A stretch of DNA of 64,000 nt from Comamonas sp. lk (GCF_900564145.1 NZ_UOOB01000001.1:62001-126000), one strand, 5' to 3'. Positions 16,949 to 25,697 are shown, numbered from the stretch's first letter. The notes: generated by a model from the sequence alone, not told the origin. Program-made: numbers and translations.

Positions 16949-18547
16949 TCAGCGGAACATCATTTCGGGGGCGGACAGGAAATAGGTGTTCCAGTCCGCT
17001 GGATTCCTGGCCTGTGCCAGTGCCGTCCGCGTCGCTGCGCCCAGGGACTGCAGACGGGCTTGCACGCTGGCTTTCTGCGCGAGGTCGGGGTATGGCGGCT
17101 TTTCCAGCGGATCCTGCGCGCTAAGGCGAAACAGCAAGGCGCCGCGTGTACCGATCTGCCGCGCCACATCGAAACGGCTGCTCATCTGGCCGGAGCTGGA
17201 CCAGTCCGACTGAGCTTGCGGGTAACCGTCCGGAGTTTCATGAGCATAAAATGGCTGGCCAAGCTGGTTCAGCCAGCTCTGCACAGGGCTCACATCGCTG
17301 GCCACTCGCTGATCGTAGGCCAGACGCGTGGCGCCAAGCACATAGTGCGCCGGATCTTTGAAACGCTGGCCGAAATGCTGCGCCTCAGGCGCCGTCAGCA
17401 GACTGGCCAGAGTGGCCGCAATATCGCCACGGCTGCGCTCGAAGGTCTGAGCCGTGCGCTCCACCACAGCCGGATCCGGCCTGTCACCGAGAAAGTACAT
17501 CGAGAGCTTTCGCGCTATGAAATGTGCAGTCGCTGGCGCAGCCACAATGCGGTCCAAGGCCTCGTTGACCTGTGCCATGCCGCGCCGCTCCAGAGGCTTG
17601 CCCAGCAAGACCTGCGGGGTGTAGTCGTGACGATTGGGGTTGAACTCGAAGAAGCCCTGGCGCACATAGTCGGCCTGCCGCTCGGGGCGCAGCTTGGGTG
17701 GCGGCGCATCCGCTTCACGCGTAGTGAAGCCCACACCGGTCAGTACATGGGCCATGGCTTGCACATCGGCCTGGGTATAACCGCTACCCACGCCCATGGT
17801 GTGCAACTCCAGCAGTTCACGCGCATAGTTCTCATTGATATGACCGGCGGCATTGCTGGCATTGTCCAGATACTGCAGCATGGCAGGGTGGCGCATGCTG
17901 GCAGCCAGCAGGTCGCGGAAATTGCCAAGCGCATGTGGACGAATGGCCTGCTCCTCGTAGTCGCCTACCCACAGGCGCACATCTCCTTTGCGCGTGCTGA
18001 CATTGAAATGATTCATCCAGAACCAGGTCATCTGCTCCTGCAACTGGTGTGGTGAATAGAGCGCGCGCCAGATCTGGCGCTTTTGTGCTTCCGAGCCAAG
18101 CTGGTTGAGCTGGCGCTGCAAGTCTTGCCGGAGTCTGGCGGCCTCATCACTGTCCTGGGTGCTGCGAATGGCACGGCGCTGCTCGGCAATCTCACGCTGG
18201 ATCTGCTCCATGGGCTTCTGACTGATGCTGAGGGCATCGATGCGCTGCTGCACCTCAGCGGGCATGGGACTGGCGGATGGGGTCAGCTGCCCCATCAGCC
18301 ATCGCTTCAAACCCTGCTGCTGCAACTGGGACGATTCGTGATCCGTAGCACCCCAGGTGACTCTATCCAGCCATTGCTGGCGTTGCATGGCGCTGGTTTT
18401 GTCCGGTAAACGACTGTTGCTCACCGTCTCGATAGTTTGAGGACTGAGCCGGCTTTGTGACGGCGACAACAACGGCGCGCAAGCCGCCAGTGCGGTCACA
18501 GCGATACAGGCAAGACTTCTGGTGAAAAAAATGTGCAGCTGCTGCAT
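16949..18547 (-). CDS. DUF1800 family lipoprotein
   Basis: This 532-residue protein belongs to the DUF1800 family. The N-terminus MQQLHIFFTRSLACIAVTAL ends in LAAC, a likely lipobox. Family landmarks are LDRVTWGATDHESSQLQQQG, MTWFWMNHFNVSTRKGDVRL, NENYARELLELHTMGVGSGY and ARKLSMYFLGDRPDPAVVE. AGGAGG precedes the ATG at a good distance. DUF1800 and DUF1501 genes occur side by side in many proteobacteria, planctomycetes and others, which implies a joint exported function that remains undefined. The pair is followed by hprK on the other strand. Confidence 0.92.
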   Translation of the reverse strand: MQQLHIFFTRSLACIAVTALAACAPLLSPSQSRLSPQTIETVSNSRLPDKTSAMQRQQWLDRVTWGATDHESSQLQQQGLKRWLMGQLTPSASPMPAEVQQRIDALSISQKPMEQIQREIAEQRRAIRSTQDSDEAARLRQDLQRQLNQLGSEAQKRQIWRALYSPHQLQEQMTWFWMNHFNVSTRKGDVRLWVGDYEEQAIRPHALGNFRDLLAASMRHPAMLQYLDNASNAAGHINENYARELLELHTMGVGSGYTQADVQAMAHVLTGVGFTTREADAPPPKLRPERQADYVRQGFFEFNPNRHDYTPQVLLGKPLERRGMAQVNEALDRIVAAPATAHFIARKLSMYFLGDRPDPAVVERTAQTFERSRGDIAATLASLLTAPEAQHFGQRFKDPAHYVLGATRLAYDQRVASDVSPVQSWLNQLGQPFYAHETPDGYPQAQSDWSSSGQMSSRFDVARQIGTRGALLFRLSAQDPLEKPPYPDLAQKASVQARLQSLGAATRTALAQARNPADWNTYFLSAPEMMFR

Positions 18548-18653
18548 TGACAGGCCTCCTCAAGCCCCATGAATGACCGCTGCATCAGCAGTCATGCAGC
18601 ATGTTGGCTTGGTATCCGGACAGTCGGTGTAGGGAAATGTTTTCTCAACGTAA

Positions 18654-18685
18654 AAGGGGCAAGACATTTACATGTCTTGCCCCTT
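18654..18685. terminator. Terminator after fur
   Basis: A 14-bp perfect stem, AAGGGGCAAGACAT/ATGTCTTGCCCCTT, with a 4-base loop lies just behind the fur stop. On the minus strand it is followed by TTTTA-type sequence. Confidence 0.88.
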
Positions 18686-18701
18686 GCAAAAGAGAACCGT
18701 T

Positions 18702-19127
18702 TTACTTGCTGGCGCGAACCGCGCACTCTGCGCATTGGCCGTACAAAGCCATGGCGTGATCCTGGATCACCCAGCCCTTGCCCTTGGCGATCAGGTTCTG
18801 GCGCTTCTCGATTTCTGCGTCATAGAACTCTTCCACCTTGCCACAGCTGGTGCAGACAAAGTGGTCGTGGTGCTGACCTTCGTTGAGTTCATAGATCGCT
18901 TTACCGCTTTCAAACGTGCTGCGATTCAGAATGCCGGCCTGCTCGAACTGGGTGAGCACGCGGTAAACCGTGGCCAGGCCAATGTCCGAACGCTCGTCGA
19001 GCAGCACGCGGAAGACATCTTCTGCAGTCATGTGGCGCTGGGCACCGGTCTGGAAGATCTCCAGAATCTTCAGGCGTGGCAGGGTGGCCTTGAGGCCGGT
19101 ATTTTTGAGTTCTTCGATGTTCTTCAT
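18702..19127 (-). CDS. fur: Ferric uptake regulator
   Basis: Fur (141 residues) is the iron-responsive repressor of siderophore and iron-uptake genes. The winged-helix domain covers residues 1-85 ([20 protein letters not shown], then [20 protein letters not shown]). The metal and dimer domain has the [18 protein letters not shown] cluster and a C-terminal CAEC, both typical zinc ligands. The ATG at 19127 gives the usual length although the frame opens further up. It is divergent from bamE, the arrangement known from Pseudomonas and many betaproteobacteria. Confidence 0.97.
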   Translation of the reverse strand: MKNIEELKNTGLKATLPRLKILEIFQTGAQRHMTAEDVFRVLLDERSDIGLATVYRVLTQFEQAGILNRSTFESGKAIYELNEGQHHDHFVCTSCGKVEEFYDAEIEKRQNLIAKGKGWVIQDHAMALYGQCAECAVRASK

Positions 19128-19265
19128 GTCAGGGTCTCTCGGTGGTCTGTCAACGCGCCAGAAGGGGCAGACAAGGGACAACAAAAAATGGCCCTGGCAC
19201 CGGGGTCGTTGGAATCATCAGGTGCTCTCGGGACCAGCCGCTACAATGATTCGGATCATATCCCT

Positions 19266-19829
19266 ATGCCATTACCCATGCATGTTCAAGCCCGTAGCCG
19301 CGCAGGTCTGCTCCTGACGTTGGCAATCACAGCGGCACTGGCCGGCTGCAACAGCCTAGACGGCGCCGCACACCGTGTCGCCAATGTCATTACGCCCTAC
19401 AAAATAGATGTGGTGCAAGGCAATTTCGTCTCCAAGGAGCAGGTCCAGGCGCTGCAGCCCGGCATGAGCCGGCAGCAGATCCGCGACATCCTGGGTACGC
19501 CGTTGATGACCAGCATCTTCCACGCAGATCGCTGGGAGTATGTTTTCACCATCAAGCGCCCCGATGTGGACCCACAGGTGCGCAAGCTCACCGTGTACTT
19601 TGACGGCGACCGCTTTGTGCGCGCCGAAGGCGATGAAATGCCTTCGGAAGCCGAGTTCGTGGCCAGCCTCAAAGGCATGAAGGGCACGCCCAAGGTGCCG
19701 CAACTTGAAGCCACCGAAGCCCAGCTGGCCAAGTTCCCGACCCGCAAGTCGCCAGCGGATGCCGCCGATGCAGATGCCAACCTGCCGCCAGCCGCCAGCA
19801 GCTATCCGCCGCTGGAGTCGCGCTACTAA
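19266..19829 (+). CDS. bamE: Outer-membrane assembly lipoprotein BamE
   Basis: BamE (SmpA/OmlA) is a small lipoprotein of the BAM complex that inserts beta-barrel proteins into the outer membrane. The product is 187 residues with a signal peptide ending in LAGC. It contains [20 protein letters not shown] and [20 protein letters not shown], the BamE fold signature. After about residue 125 it has a low-complexity Ala/Pro tail not found in E. coli BamE. Start at the ATG at 19266; an ATG at 19278 is also plausible. A TACAAT hexamer at 19242-19247 is a possible -10 box. Confidence 0.93.
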   Translation: MPLPMHVQARSRAGLLLTLAITAALAGCNSLDGAAHRVANVITPYKIDVVQGNFVSKEQVQALQPGMSRQQIRDILGTPLMTSIFHADRWEYVFTIKRPDVDPQVRKLTVYFDGDRFVRAEGDEMPSEAEFVASLKGMKGTPKVPQLEATEAQLAKFPTRKSPADAADADANLPPAASSYPPLESRY

Positions 19830-19945
19830 GCACGGCTGAGCCGCACCCGGCACGCCACTTCATCCGGACAGCAACGCCGTTCGGCACATCCAGATTTTTC
19901 ATTCATCCGGCCCCGGCCGGAGACCGACGACAGACCGTAAGCGCC

Positions 19946-20782
19946 ATGACTGCATCCACCGCCAATTCTTCCTCCGCCCGCCAGCGCGTTGCCGTGGCAG
20001 GCGCCTCGGGCCGCATGGGCCGCATGCTGATCGAAGCCATTCTGAACAGCCAGGACTGCGAGCTGGCCGCTGCGCTGGATATTGCAGAAAGCCCCGCCAT
20101 CGGCACCGATCCTTCCGCCTTCCTGGGCCGCCCCAGCGGACTGAAGATCGAAAGCGATCTACGCTCTGCCCTCTCCAAGGCCGACTGCCTGATCGACTTC
20201 CCCCGCCCCGAAGGCACGCTGGAACATCTGGCGGTGGCCGCCGAGCTGGGTGTCAAAGTCGTCATCGGCACCACGGGCTTCAGCGATGAGCAAAAAAACC
20301 AGCTCGCCGCCTTTGCCCAAAAGACCGCCATCGTGTTCTCGCCCAATATGAGCGTGGGCGTGAACGTGACCTTCAAGCTGCTGGAAATGGCCGCAAAGGC
20401 ACTGCAAAACAGCGGCTACGACATCGAAATCGTGGAAGCCCATCACAAGCACAAGGTGGATGCGCCTTCGGGCACGGCGCTGAAGATGGGTGAAGTGATC
20501 GCCGAAGCCCAGGGCACGAATCTGGCCGACCGCGCCGTATACGAGCGCTACGGCCACACCGGCGAGCGCGTGGAAAACAGCATCGGCTTTGCCACCGTGC
20601 GGGGCGGCGACATCGTGGGCGACCACACCGTGCTGTTTGCCGGCACCGGCGATCGCATCGAGATCGCACACAAGTCCAGCAGTCGCGCAGGCTATGCCGC
20701 AGGCAGCCTGCGTGCCGTGGGTTACCTGGCCGACAAGAAGACCGGTCAGTACGATATGTACGACGTGCTGAACCTGCGTTGA
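19946..20782 (+). CDS. dapB: 4-hydroxy-tetrahydrodipicolinate reductase
   Basis: DapB (278 residues) makes tetrahydrodipicolinate with NAD(P)H in the lysine/diaminopimelate pathway. The dinucleotide loop is [18 protein letters not shown] near residue 15. The substrate-binding and catalytic region is [20 protein letters not shown]. The typical [18 protein letters not shown] stretch precedes it. It follows bamE by about 115 bp and ends at a strong terminator, so the exbB-exbD genes after it may have their own promoter. Confidence 0.97.
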   Translation: MTASTANSSSARQRVAVAGASGRMGRMLIEAILNSQDCELAAALDIAESPAIGTDPSAFLGRPSGLKIESDLRSALSKADCLIDFPRPEGTLEHLAVAAELGVKVVIGTTGFSDEQKNQLAAFAQKTAIVFSPNMSVGVNVTFKLLEMAAKALQNSGYDIEIVEAHHKHKVDAPSGTALKMGEVIAEAQGTNLADRAVYERYGHTGERVENSIGFATVRGGDIVGDHTVLFAGTGDRIEIAHKSSSRAGYAAGSLRAVGYLADKKTGQYDMYDVLNLR

Positions 20783-20794
20783 TGCAGTGAACCG

Positions 20795-20819
20795 AAGGGG
20801 CCGCGAGGGCCCCTTTTTT
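20795..20819 (+). terminator. Intrinsic terminator after dapB
   Basis: AAGGGGCC/GGCCCCTT with loop GCGAG runs into six T, only 12 bp beyond the dapB stop. Confidence 0.9.
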
Positions 20820-20839
20820 GTTTGTGGAGAGATAGCGCT

Positions 20840-21514
20840 ATGTCTGCAGGACTTTGGCAATGGCTGGCCCAGGGCGACTCCGTCACCCGTGGCACGGCGG
20901 CGGTAATGCTGATCATGTCGGTACTCAGCTGGGTCGTCATCCTCTACAAGCTCTGGTTCATGACAGTTGCCCGCCGCTGCATCCCCCAGGCCATGGAAGC
21001 TTTCTGGCAGATGCCCGACATCGCCCAGGCCCAGGCCCGCGTCCAAGTGCTGGACAGGCAGGCTCTGGTGCTGCCCATGGTCAACACCCTGTCGGCTGAC
21101 ACTGCCAGGCCCCAGACGACATCGGCACCGCGCCCGCTGGCTGAGCGCGCCGATGCCGGCCTGCGGTTGATGCGCGGCTTGCGCGCGGCTCTGGGCTCGG
21201 CCTCACGCCAGTTGCAGTGGGGCCAGACCTTGCTGGCAACCATAGGCGCGACGGCCCCGTTTGTAGGCCTGCTGGGCACGGTCTGGGGCATTCACCATGC
21301 GCTGGCCGTGCTGGCAGGTACCGGCCAGGTCGGGATCGAGCAACTGGCCGGTCCCGTGGGCGAAGCGCTGGTGATGACTGCCGCAGGCCTGGCCGTGGCC
21401 CTGCCCGCCGTGCTGGCCTACAACCTCATGGGCCGCTCGGCCAGCACGCTGGAGGCTTTGCTGGAAGGTTTTGCCCACGACCTGCAGGCGCAATTCGGGG
21501 CAGGCGCTTCATAA
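20840..21514 (+). CDS. exbB: MotA/TolQ/ExbB-type proton channel protein
   Basis: This 224-residue inner-membrane protein has three membrane segments (residues about 13-35, 125-150 and 165-190). The family core is LATIGATAPFVGLLGTVWGI followed by VGEALVMTAAGLAVALPAVL. With its partner ExbD it would use proton flow to energise an outer-membrane process. The ATG at 20840 follows GGAGAGA. ExbB fits better than TolQ because no tolA, tolB or pal genes follow. No tonB is visible in the window. Confidence 0.88.
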   Translation: MSAGLWQWLAQGDSVTRGTAAVMLIMSVLSWVVILYKLWFMTVARRCIPQAMEAFWQMPDIAQAQARVQVLDRQALVLPMVNTLSADTARPQTTSAPRPLAERADAGLRLMRGLRAALGSASRQLQWGQTLLATIGATAPFVGLLGTVWGIHHALAVLAGTGQVGIEQLAGPVGEALVMTAAGLAVALPAVLAYNLMGRSASTLEALLEGFAHDLQAQFGAGAS

Positions 21515-21526
21515 ACAGGAGCAGGC

Positions 21527-21985
21527 ATGGCATTTGGACGCATGAGCAGCCGCCAGGGTAGCGAGCCACCCATCAACGCCATCAATGTCACGCCACTGGT
21601 GGATGTGATGCTGGTGCTGGTGGTGATCTTCATTCTTGCCGCTCCCATGCTGGCCGCCAGCTTGCGCGTGCAACTGCCCAAGGCCGACGCGGCGGCACCG
21701 CAATCCAATGTGGCCCGCAGCGATGCACTGATGCTGGAAGTCAACCCGCAAGGCGAGATATGGATTCAGGGTGCAGCAGCGCCCGATGCCGCAGTCCAGC
21801 AGCAACTCAAGTCCCTGGGCCAGCGCAATCCGCAGGCCGAAATCCAGCTGCGCGCCGACACCAGCGTGCCTTATGGACGGGTGGTGCAGATCATGGGCTG
21901 GGCCCATGCCGCAGGTCTGACACACATAGGCTTTGTGACCGAGGCGGGCACCGACCTAGCGCAGTCCCAGGTTTCACATCCCTGA
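21527..21985 (+). CDS. exbD: ExbD/TolR-type biopolymer transport protein
   Basis: This is a 152-residue protein with a short cytoplasmic tail, one membrane helix (about residues 20-45) and a periplasmic domain. INAINVTPLVDVMLVLVVIF carries the conserved Asp that takes part in proton transfer in ExbD/TolR. It begins 12 bp after exbB, so the two are co-translated. The periplasmic part ends in TSVPYGRVVQIMGWAHAAGL, the usual ExbD fold. Confidence 0.9.
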   Translation: MAFGRMSSRQGSEPPINAINVTPLVDVMLVLVVIFILAAPMLAASLRVQLPKADAAAPQSNVARSDALMLEVNPQGEIWIQGAAAPDAAVQQQLKSLGQRNPQAEIQLRADTSVPYGRVVQIMGWAHAAGLTHIGFVTEAGTDLAQSQVSHP

Positions 21986-22346
21986 CGACCCGTAAAAGTG
22001 GCGAGCAGCTGAAACCAGTCTCCACCGGCATTTTGCGGCCGCTGCAATCTACGCAGTTTTTGCTCCAAACCAATGAAAGCTCAAGAGTCATCCGCGATTG
22101 CCGCTATCTTTTTCATTGAGCCCTAGCCAACGATATCGACCGGAGCACAATGCATAAAGTACCTTGTTTCACAGTGGTGTAACAAAACCCGATGGGCAGA
22201 AGCAAACTCTGGCGTTACGATGTTTTCGCCAGCTTTTGAGAAGTGCCACCAAGCCACTGAACCGGCCTGATAGCGTTGCTCAAGCAAGCGGCCCCAACAG
22301 CTTTTCGCCGCAGAAGCTGCGGCATTTGGTGACTAGGAGGATTTGC
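21986..22346. other. Intergenic region before the second HPF-like gene
   Basis: About 360 bp with no recognised gene. It contains short inverted repeats, including TTGCT-CA-AGCAA near 22277 and TGGCG...CGCCA near 22211. The last 12 bases hold AGGAGG at 22335-22340, the ribosome-binding site of the next gene. No classical terminator for exbD is obvious. Confidence 0.45.
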
Positions 22347-22724
22347 ATGCAAGTACAGGTTCATGCCGACGATTCCATCCAAGGTGGAGATTCTTTGGCT
22401 CAATGGGCGCAGGAGGAGATCAACGCCAAGATGGCCCGCCTGAAAGAGTATGTAGTGCGCGTAGAGGTTTTCCTCACCGGCGTTGACGCCCTCAAGACCA
22501 CGGGCGGCCCAGGCAAGCGCTGCGTGCTTGAAACCCGGGCTACAGGCCGCCCCCCCATTGCCGTGAACGCAGAAGCGGAAAAGGTCAAGGATGCTTTTAG
22601 TGCCGCCATTGAAAAGCTGCGCCGTGCCGTAGAAACCGATCTAGGCAAGGTCAAGGACAAAAATTTGCGCGAGAGCGTACGTGGCGTGGATGACCCCAGT
22701 GCGGAGAACACGGCAGTCGCGTGA
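22347..22724 (+). CDS. HPF/RaiA-family ribosome-associated protein
   Basis: This 125-residue protein resembles the RaiA/HPF fold but is distinct from the hpf product. It starts MQVQVHADDSIQGGDSLAQW, continues RLKEYVVRVEVFLTGVDALK and AVNAEAEKVKDAFSAAIEKL. The divergent HPF/RaiA family common in betaproteobacteria has this form. AGGAGG lies seven bases before the ATG, suggesting efficient translation. It ends at a bidirectional terminator shared with aspA. A role at ribosomes under stress is inference from the fold. Confidence 0.82.
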   Translation: MQVQVHADDSIQGGDSLAQWAQEEINAKMARLKEYVVRVEVFLTGVDALKTTGGPGKRCVLETRATGRPPIAVNAEAEKVKDAFSAAIEKLRRAVETDLGKVKDKNLRESVRGVDDPSAENTAVA

Positions 22725-22793
22725 TCTAAGGTGATTTTTGGCTTCAAGCCCTTTGAATTCAGACGCCTGCAGCTATAAAAATCACATCAAATA

Positions 22794-22826
22794 AAAAGGG
22801 CATGTTCATCGCGAACATGCCCTTTT
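22794..22826. terminator. Bidirectional terminator, HPF-like gene and aspA
   Basis: A 14-bp stem, AAAAGGGCATGTTC/GAACATGCCCTTTT, with loop ATCGC is flanked by A-run and T-run, so it serves both convergent genes. Confidence 0.92.
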
Positions 22827-22845
22827 GCATGGGGTACTCAGGTCG

Positions 22846-24246
22846 TCAAGCCGCAGTCAACGCACCTGCCTGTGTCAGCTTGTCGGCGACCAGCAGCTTT
22901 TTCATCTCGGCCTCTCTCATGATGCCCAGCTCCTCAGCCACCAGAGCGATTCGCTTGCCGTTGGCAATCGCGGTCTTGGCGATCTGAGCCGCTTTTTCGT
23001 AACCGATCAACGGGTTCAGCGCCGTCACCAGCGTCACCGATTCGGCGATGCGCTCATCCAGCAGGCCCTGGTTCGCCACAATGCCTTCCACACAGTTCAC
23101 CTGCAGCGTCTTGCAGGCGCTGCACAGATGGGTCAGGCTTTTGTGCAGCGCCCAGGCCATCAGCGGTTCAAAGGCATTGAGCTGCAACTGCCCTGCTTCG
23201 ACGGCCATGGTGATGGCTGCGTCGTTGCCTATCACCTCAAAGCAGACCTGGTTCATCACCTCGGGAATCACGGGATTGACCTTGCCCGGCATGATGGACG
23301 AACCGGCCTGGCGAGCCGGCAGCTTGATGTCGCCAACGCCGGCCTGCGGACCGGAGGACAGCAAACGCAGGTCATTGCTGATCTTGGAGAGTTTGACCGC
23401 CACACGCTTCAAGATGCCGGAAATATCGGCAAAAGCACCGGTATCGCCGGTGGCTGCGATCAGGTTGCCCGCCTTGGTGACAGGCACGCCTGAGATTTCT
23501 GCCAGAGCTTTCACCACAGCATCCGTGTAGCCCACAGGCGCATTGATGCCGGTGCCAATGGCGGTGCCGCCCATGTTCACCTCAGTCATCAGATAAGCGG
23601 ATTCGCGCAGGCGCTTTTCATCGTCAGCGATCATGGCGGCAAAGGCGGCGAATTCCTGGCCCAGAGTCATGGGCACGGCATCTTGTAATTGTGTGCGGCC
23701 GATCTTGAGAATGTGGGCGAATTCGCTGGCCTTGGCTTCAAAAGCGGCACGCAGCTCGGCCAGGGCGATCATCAGCTTCTGAATGCCAGCATAGGTGGCA
23801 AGCTTGACGGCCGTGGGATAGGCATCATTGGTGCTTTGCGAGGCATTGACATGATCGTTGGGGTGAATCACGTCGTAGCTGCCTTTGGGCAATCCCAGGT
23901 GCTCGAGGGCACGATTGGCGATCACCTCATTGGCGTTCATATTCGTGGAGGTGCCAGCGCCGCCCTGAATCACATCGACCACGAACTGCTCGTGCAGCTT
24001 GCCGGCAATCAGATCGTCACAGGCTTGGGAGATGGCGGTGGCTTGTTTGAGATTGATGGCGGCAAACTGCAGATTGGCCAGTGCCGCAGCCTTTTTGACA
24101 AAGGCAAAAGCGCGAATCAACTCGGGCATTTGGGCAACCGAGTGACCGGTGATGGGGAAGTTCTCCACTGCGCGTGCGGAATGAACGCCCCAGTAGGCGT
24201 CGGGAGGGATGGTTTTGATGCCGATGAAGTCGTGTTCTTGACGCAT
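22846..24246 (-). CDS. aspA: Aspartate ammonia-lyase
   Basis: AspA (466 residues) converts aspartate to fumarate and ammonia. It is in the fumarase/aspartase superfamily: the signature GSSIMPGKVNPVIPEVMNQV is present, as are GAGTSTNMNANEVIANRA and VHPNDHVNASQSTNDAYPTA-type sequence around the His. The length equals that of E. coli AspA. The fumarase C paralogue shares these motifs, but the start MRQEHDFIGIKTIPPDAYWG matches aspartase. It is monocistronic, with an AT-rich upstream region. Confidence 0.95.
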   Translation of the reverse strand: MRQEHDFIGIKTIPPDAYWGVHSARAVENFPITGHSVAQMPELIRAFAFVKKAAALANLQFAAINLKQATAISQACDDLIAGKLHEQFVVDVIQGGAGTSTNMNANEVIANRALEHLGLPKGSYDVIHPNDHVNASQSTNDAYPTAVKLATYAGIQKLMIALAELRAAFEAKASEFAHILKIGRTQLQDAVPMTLGQEFAAFAAMIADDEKRLRESAYLMTEVNMGGTAIGTGINAPVGYTDAVVKALAEISGVPVTKAGNLIAATGDTGAFADISGILKRVAVKLSKISNDLRLLSSGPQAGVGDIKLPARQAGSSIMPGKVNPVIPEVMNQVCFEVIGNDAAITMAVEAGQLQLNAFEPLMAWALHKSLTHLCSACKTLQVNCVEGIVANQGLLDERIAESVTLVTALNPLIGYEKAAQIAKTAIANGKRIALVAEELGIMREAEMKKLLVADKLTQAGALTAA

Positions 24247-24546
24247 GGATCTGCTTTCTTGTTTCAGAGTTGACGATGGCCACGCATGCCGGCAGCGGAC
24301 GTGGCAACGCCCCGGACGAAAGCGGTGTTGGCGTTCTCGTGCCCGGGGCGTCGGCTGGATTATGAAAGCAGGATTTGCATCAATTCCAACGTTTCATGCA
24401 TAACAACAAAAAACAGTTCAGCGGTTTTTCGATTGCGCTCAAAATTCAGCAAAAGTCATCAAATAATGGGCAAATGCTTTTAATCCAAGCACATGATGTT
24501 TTCATTTCGCACCAATTTGGTGCGAAATGAAAAGCAAATACGGTGT
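24247..24546. other. Intergenic region upstream of aspA
   Basis: This 300-bp AT-rich region between aspA and the pirin gene holds no gene. A 9-bp inverted repeat, ACGCCCCGG/CCGGGGCGT (24307-24315 and 24343-24351, 27-base loop), lies about 60 bp before aspA and could structure its leader. The pirin-proximal end carries the long palindrome described separately. Confidence 0.5.
24499..24533. repeat. 35-bp perfect palindrome
   Basis: TTTTCATTTCGCACCA and its exact complement flank a 3-base centre ATT, giving 16-bp arms. It lies 14 bp beyond the pirin stop and about 250 bp upstream of aspA. No T-run follows on either strand beyond the arms, so it is not a standard intrinsic terminator. Confidence 0.85.
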
Positions 24547-25482
24547 TTATTTCGATGCACGCAGGCTCAGACCTTCAAGAGAAGGTGCGTGCAAAGACGC
24601 TAGAGGGGAAGCCACGGGCTTGCCAAAGCGGCGAGGCTGACCATTGATGCTCCCCGCCTGGGTCGCAGTTTCAGTTTCCCATTGTTCGCGGGCCTGCTGC
24701 ATTTCTTCGGTAGTGCGACCGACAAAGTTCCACCACAGCAAGATGGCTTCCTCCATGGGTTCACCGCCAATCACGATCAAACGGCTACCGGGAGCGCATT
24801 CCAGCGCTACGGAGCTGCGGCCCTTGGGCAGATAGATCAACTCCTCCTCGGGCAGCGGCTGGCCTTCCACCAGCACATGACCCGAGAGACTCATGACGGC
24901 ATGCTCAAAATCCGGGCGCAGCGGCAAGTCGGCGCGGGCATTCTGCTCACCAGCCGCAGCGACCAGATCCACGCCCATCAACGGGCTGTGAACCTCGGCC
25001 GGAGCCGTCAAGCCCAGCGCTTCACCGGCCAGCACCGTGGCATCCAAGTCGCCTACACGGGTCTGGGGCAGATCGGGGTAATGCTGAAAGCGCGGCGGAC
25101 AATTGCGATGGCTCTCGGGCAGGGCAATCCAGAGCTGGGCAGCATGCACAGCCACGGTCTGGCTTTCCTCGGAATGTGCGATGCCGTGTCCTGCCGTCAT
25201 CAGATTGACTTGACCGGGGCGGATGATTTGCTCGCTGCCCAGGCTGTCGCGATGCAACACCTCGCCTTCGATCATCCAGGTAAAAGTTTGCAAGCCAATG
25301 TGAGGATGCGGCCCCACCTGCATACCGGGCGGAGGCGGCTCGGCAGGCCCTGCATGATCGAGAAAACACCAGGCACCGACCTTGCGCAAAGCGCGCTGGG
25401 GAATCGCCCGGTGGATGGGGATGCCACCCACATCGGCAATGCGGGTTGGAAGACGTTGTAAGGATGTGGCGGGTGTGCTCAT
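24547..25482 (-). CDS. Pirin family protein (second of two)
   Basis: This 311-residue bicupin is of the pirin family. The metal-site signature is GPHPHIGLQTFTWMIEGEVL, then NLMTAGHGIAHSEESQTV with the third His and the Glu. The C-terminal cupin region has LIVIGGEPMEEAILLWWNFV. The ATG at 25482 is followed directly by STPATSLQRLPTR; the upstream open frame is not family-like. It is divergent from a small unknown gene across a 215-bp region rich in inverted repeats. Role unknown, as for most bacterial pirins. Confidence 0.92.
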   Translation of the reverse strand: MSTPATSLQRLPTRIADVGGIPIHRAIPQRALRKVGAWCFLDHAGPAEPPPPGMQVGPHPHIGLQTFTWMIEGEVLHRDSLGSEQIIRPGQVNLMTAGHGIAHSEESQTVAVHAAQLWIALPESHRNCPPRFQHYPDLPQTRVGDLDATVLAGEALGLTAPAEVHSPLMGVDLVAAAGEQNARADLPLRPDFEHAVMSLSGHVLVEGQPLPEEELIYLPKGRSSVALECAPGSRLIVIGGEPMEEAILLWWNFVGRTTEEMQQAREQWETETATQAGSINGQPRRFGKPVASPLASLHAPSLEGLSLRASK

Positions 25483-25592
25483 GAAAGATCCTGACGGCAA
25501 GGTGTCTTGAGTGTCTGCGCAATCCCGATTTCCGGCAAACAGACGGCAGAATGTATTTTCCCCTTTCAGGCCGTTACAACGCGCCTGATGAT

Positions 25593-25629
25593 TCAGCCAT
25601 TTGGCTGACAGCCTCAAGCCTTGAGGCTG
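25593..25629. promoter_or_regulatory. Two adjacent palindromes upstream of the small unknown gene
   Basis: TCAGCCA-TT-TGGCTGA (25593-25608) and CAGCCTCAAG-C-CTTGAGGCTG (25609-25629) are both perfect and share CAGCC/GGCTG arms. They lie 70-105 bp before the ATG of the next gene. They could be tandem regulator sites or RNA hairpins. Confidence 0.55.
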
Positions 25630-25697
25630 AATATCGTCAAAGGGTTTGGCAAGACATGCGCCCCAGCGCATCCACCAATTTGCAGGAGGATTCGAAA

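Noticed and set aside
19209..19247. TTGGAA and TACAAT as a bamE promoter pair
   Set aside because: The two hexamers are 27 bp apart, too far for a sigma-70 promoter. Only the TACAAT is kept as a possible -10 box in the bamE entry.
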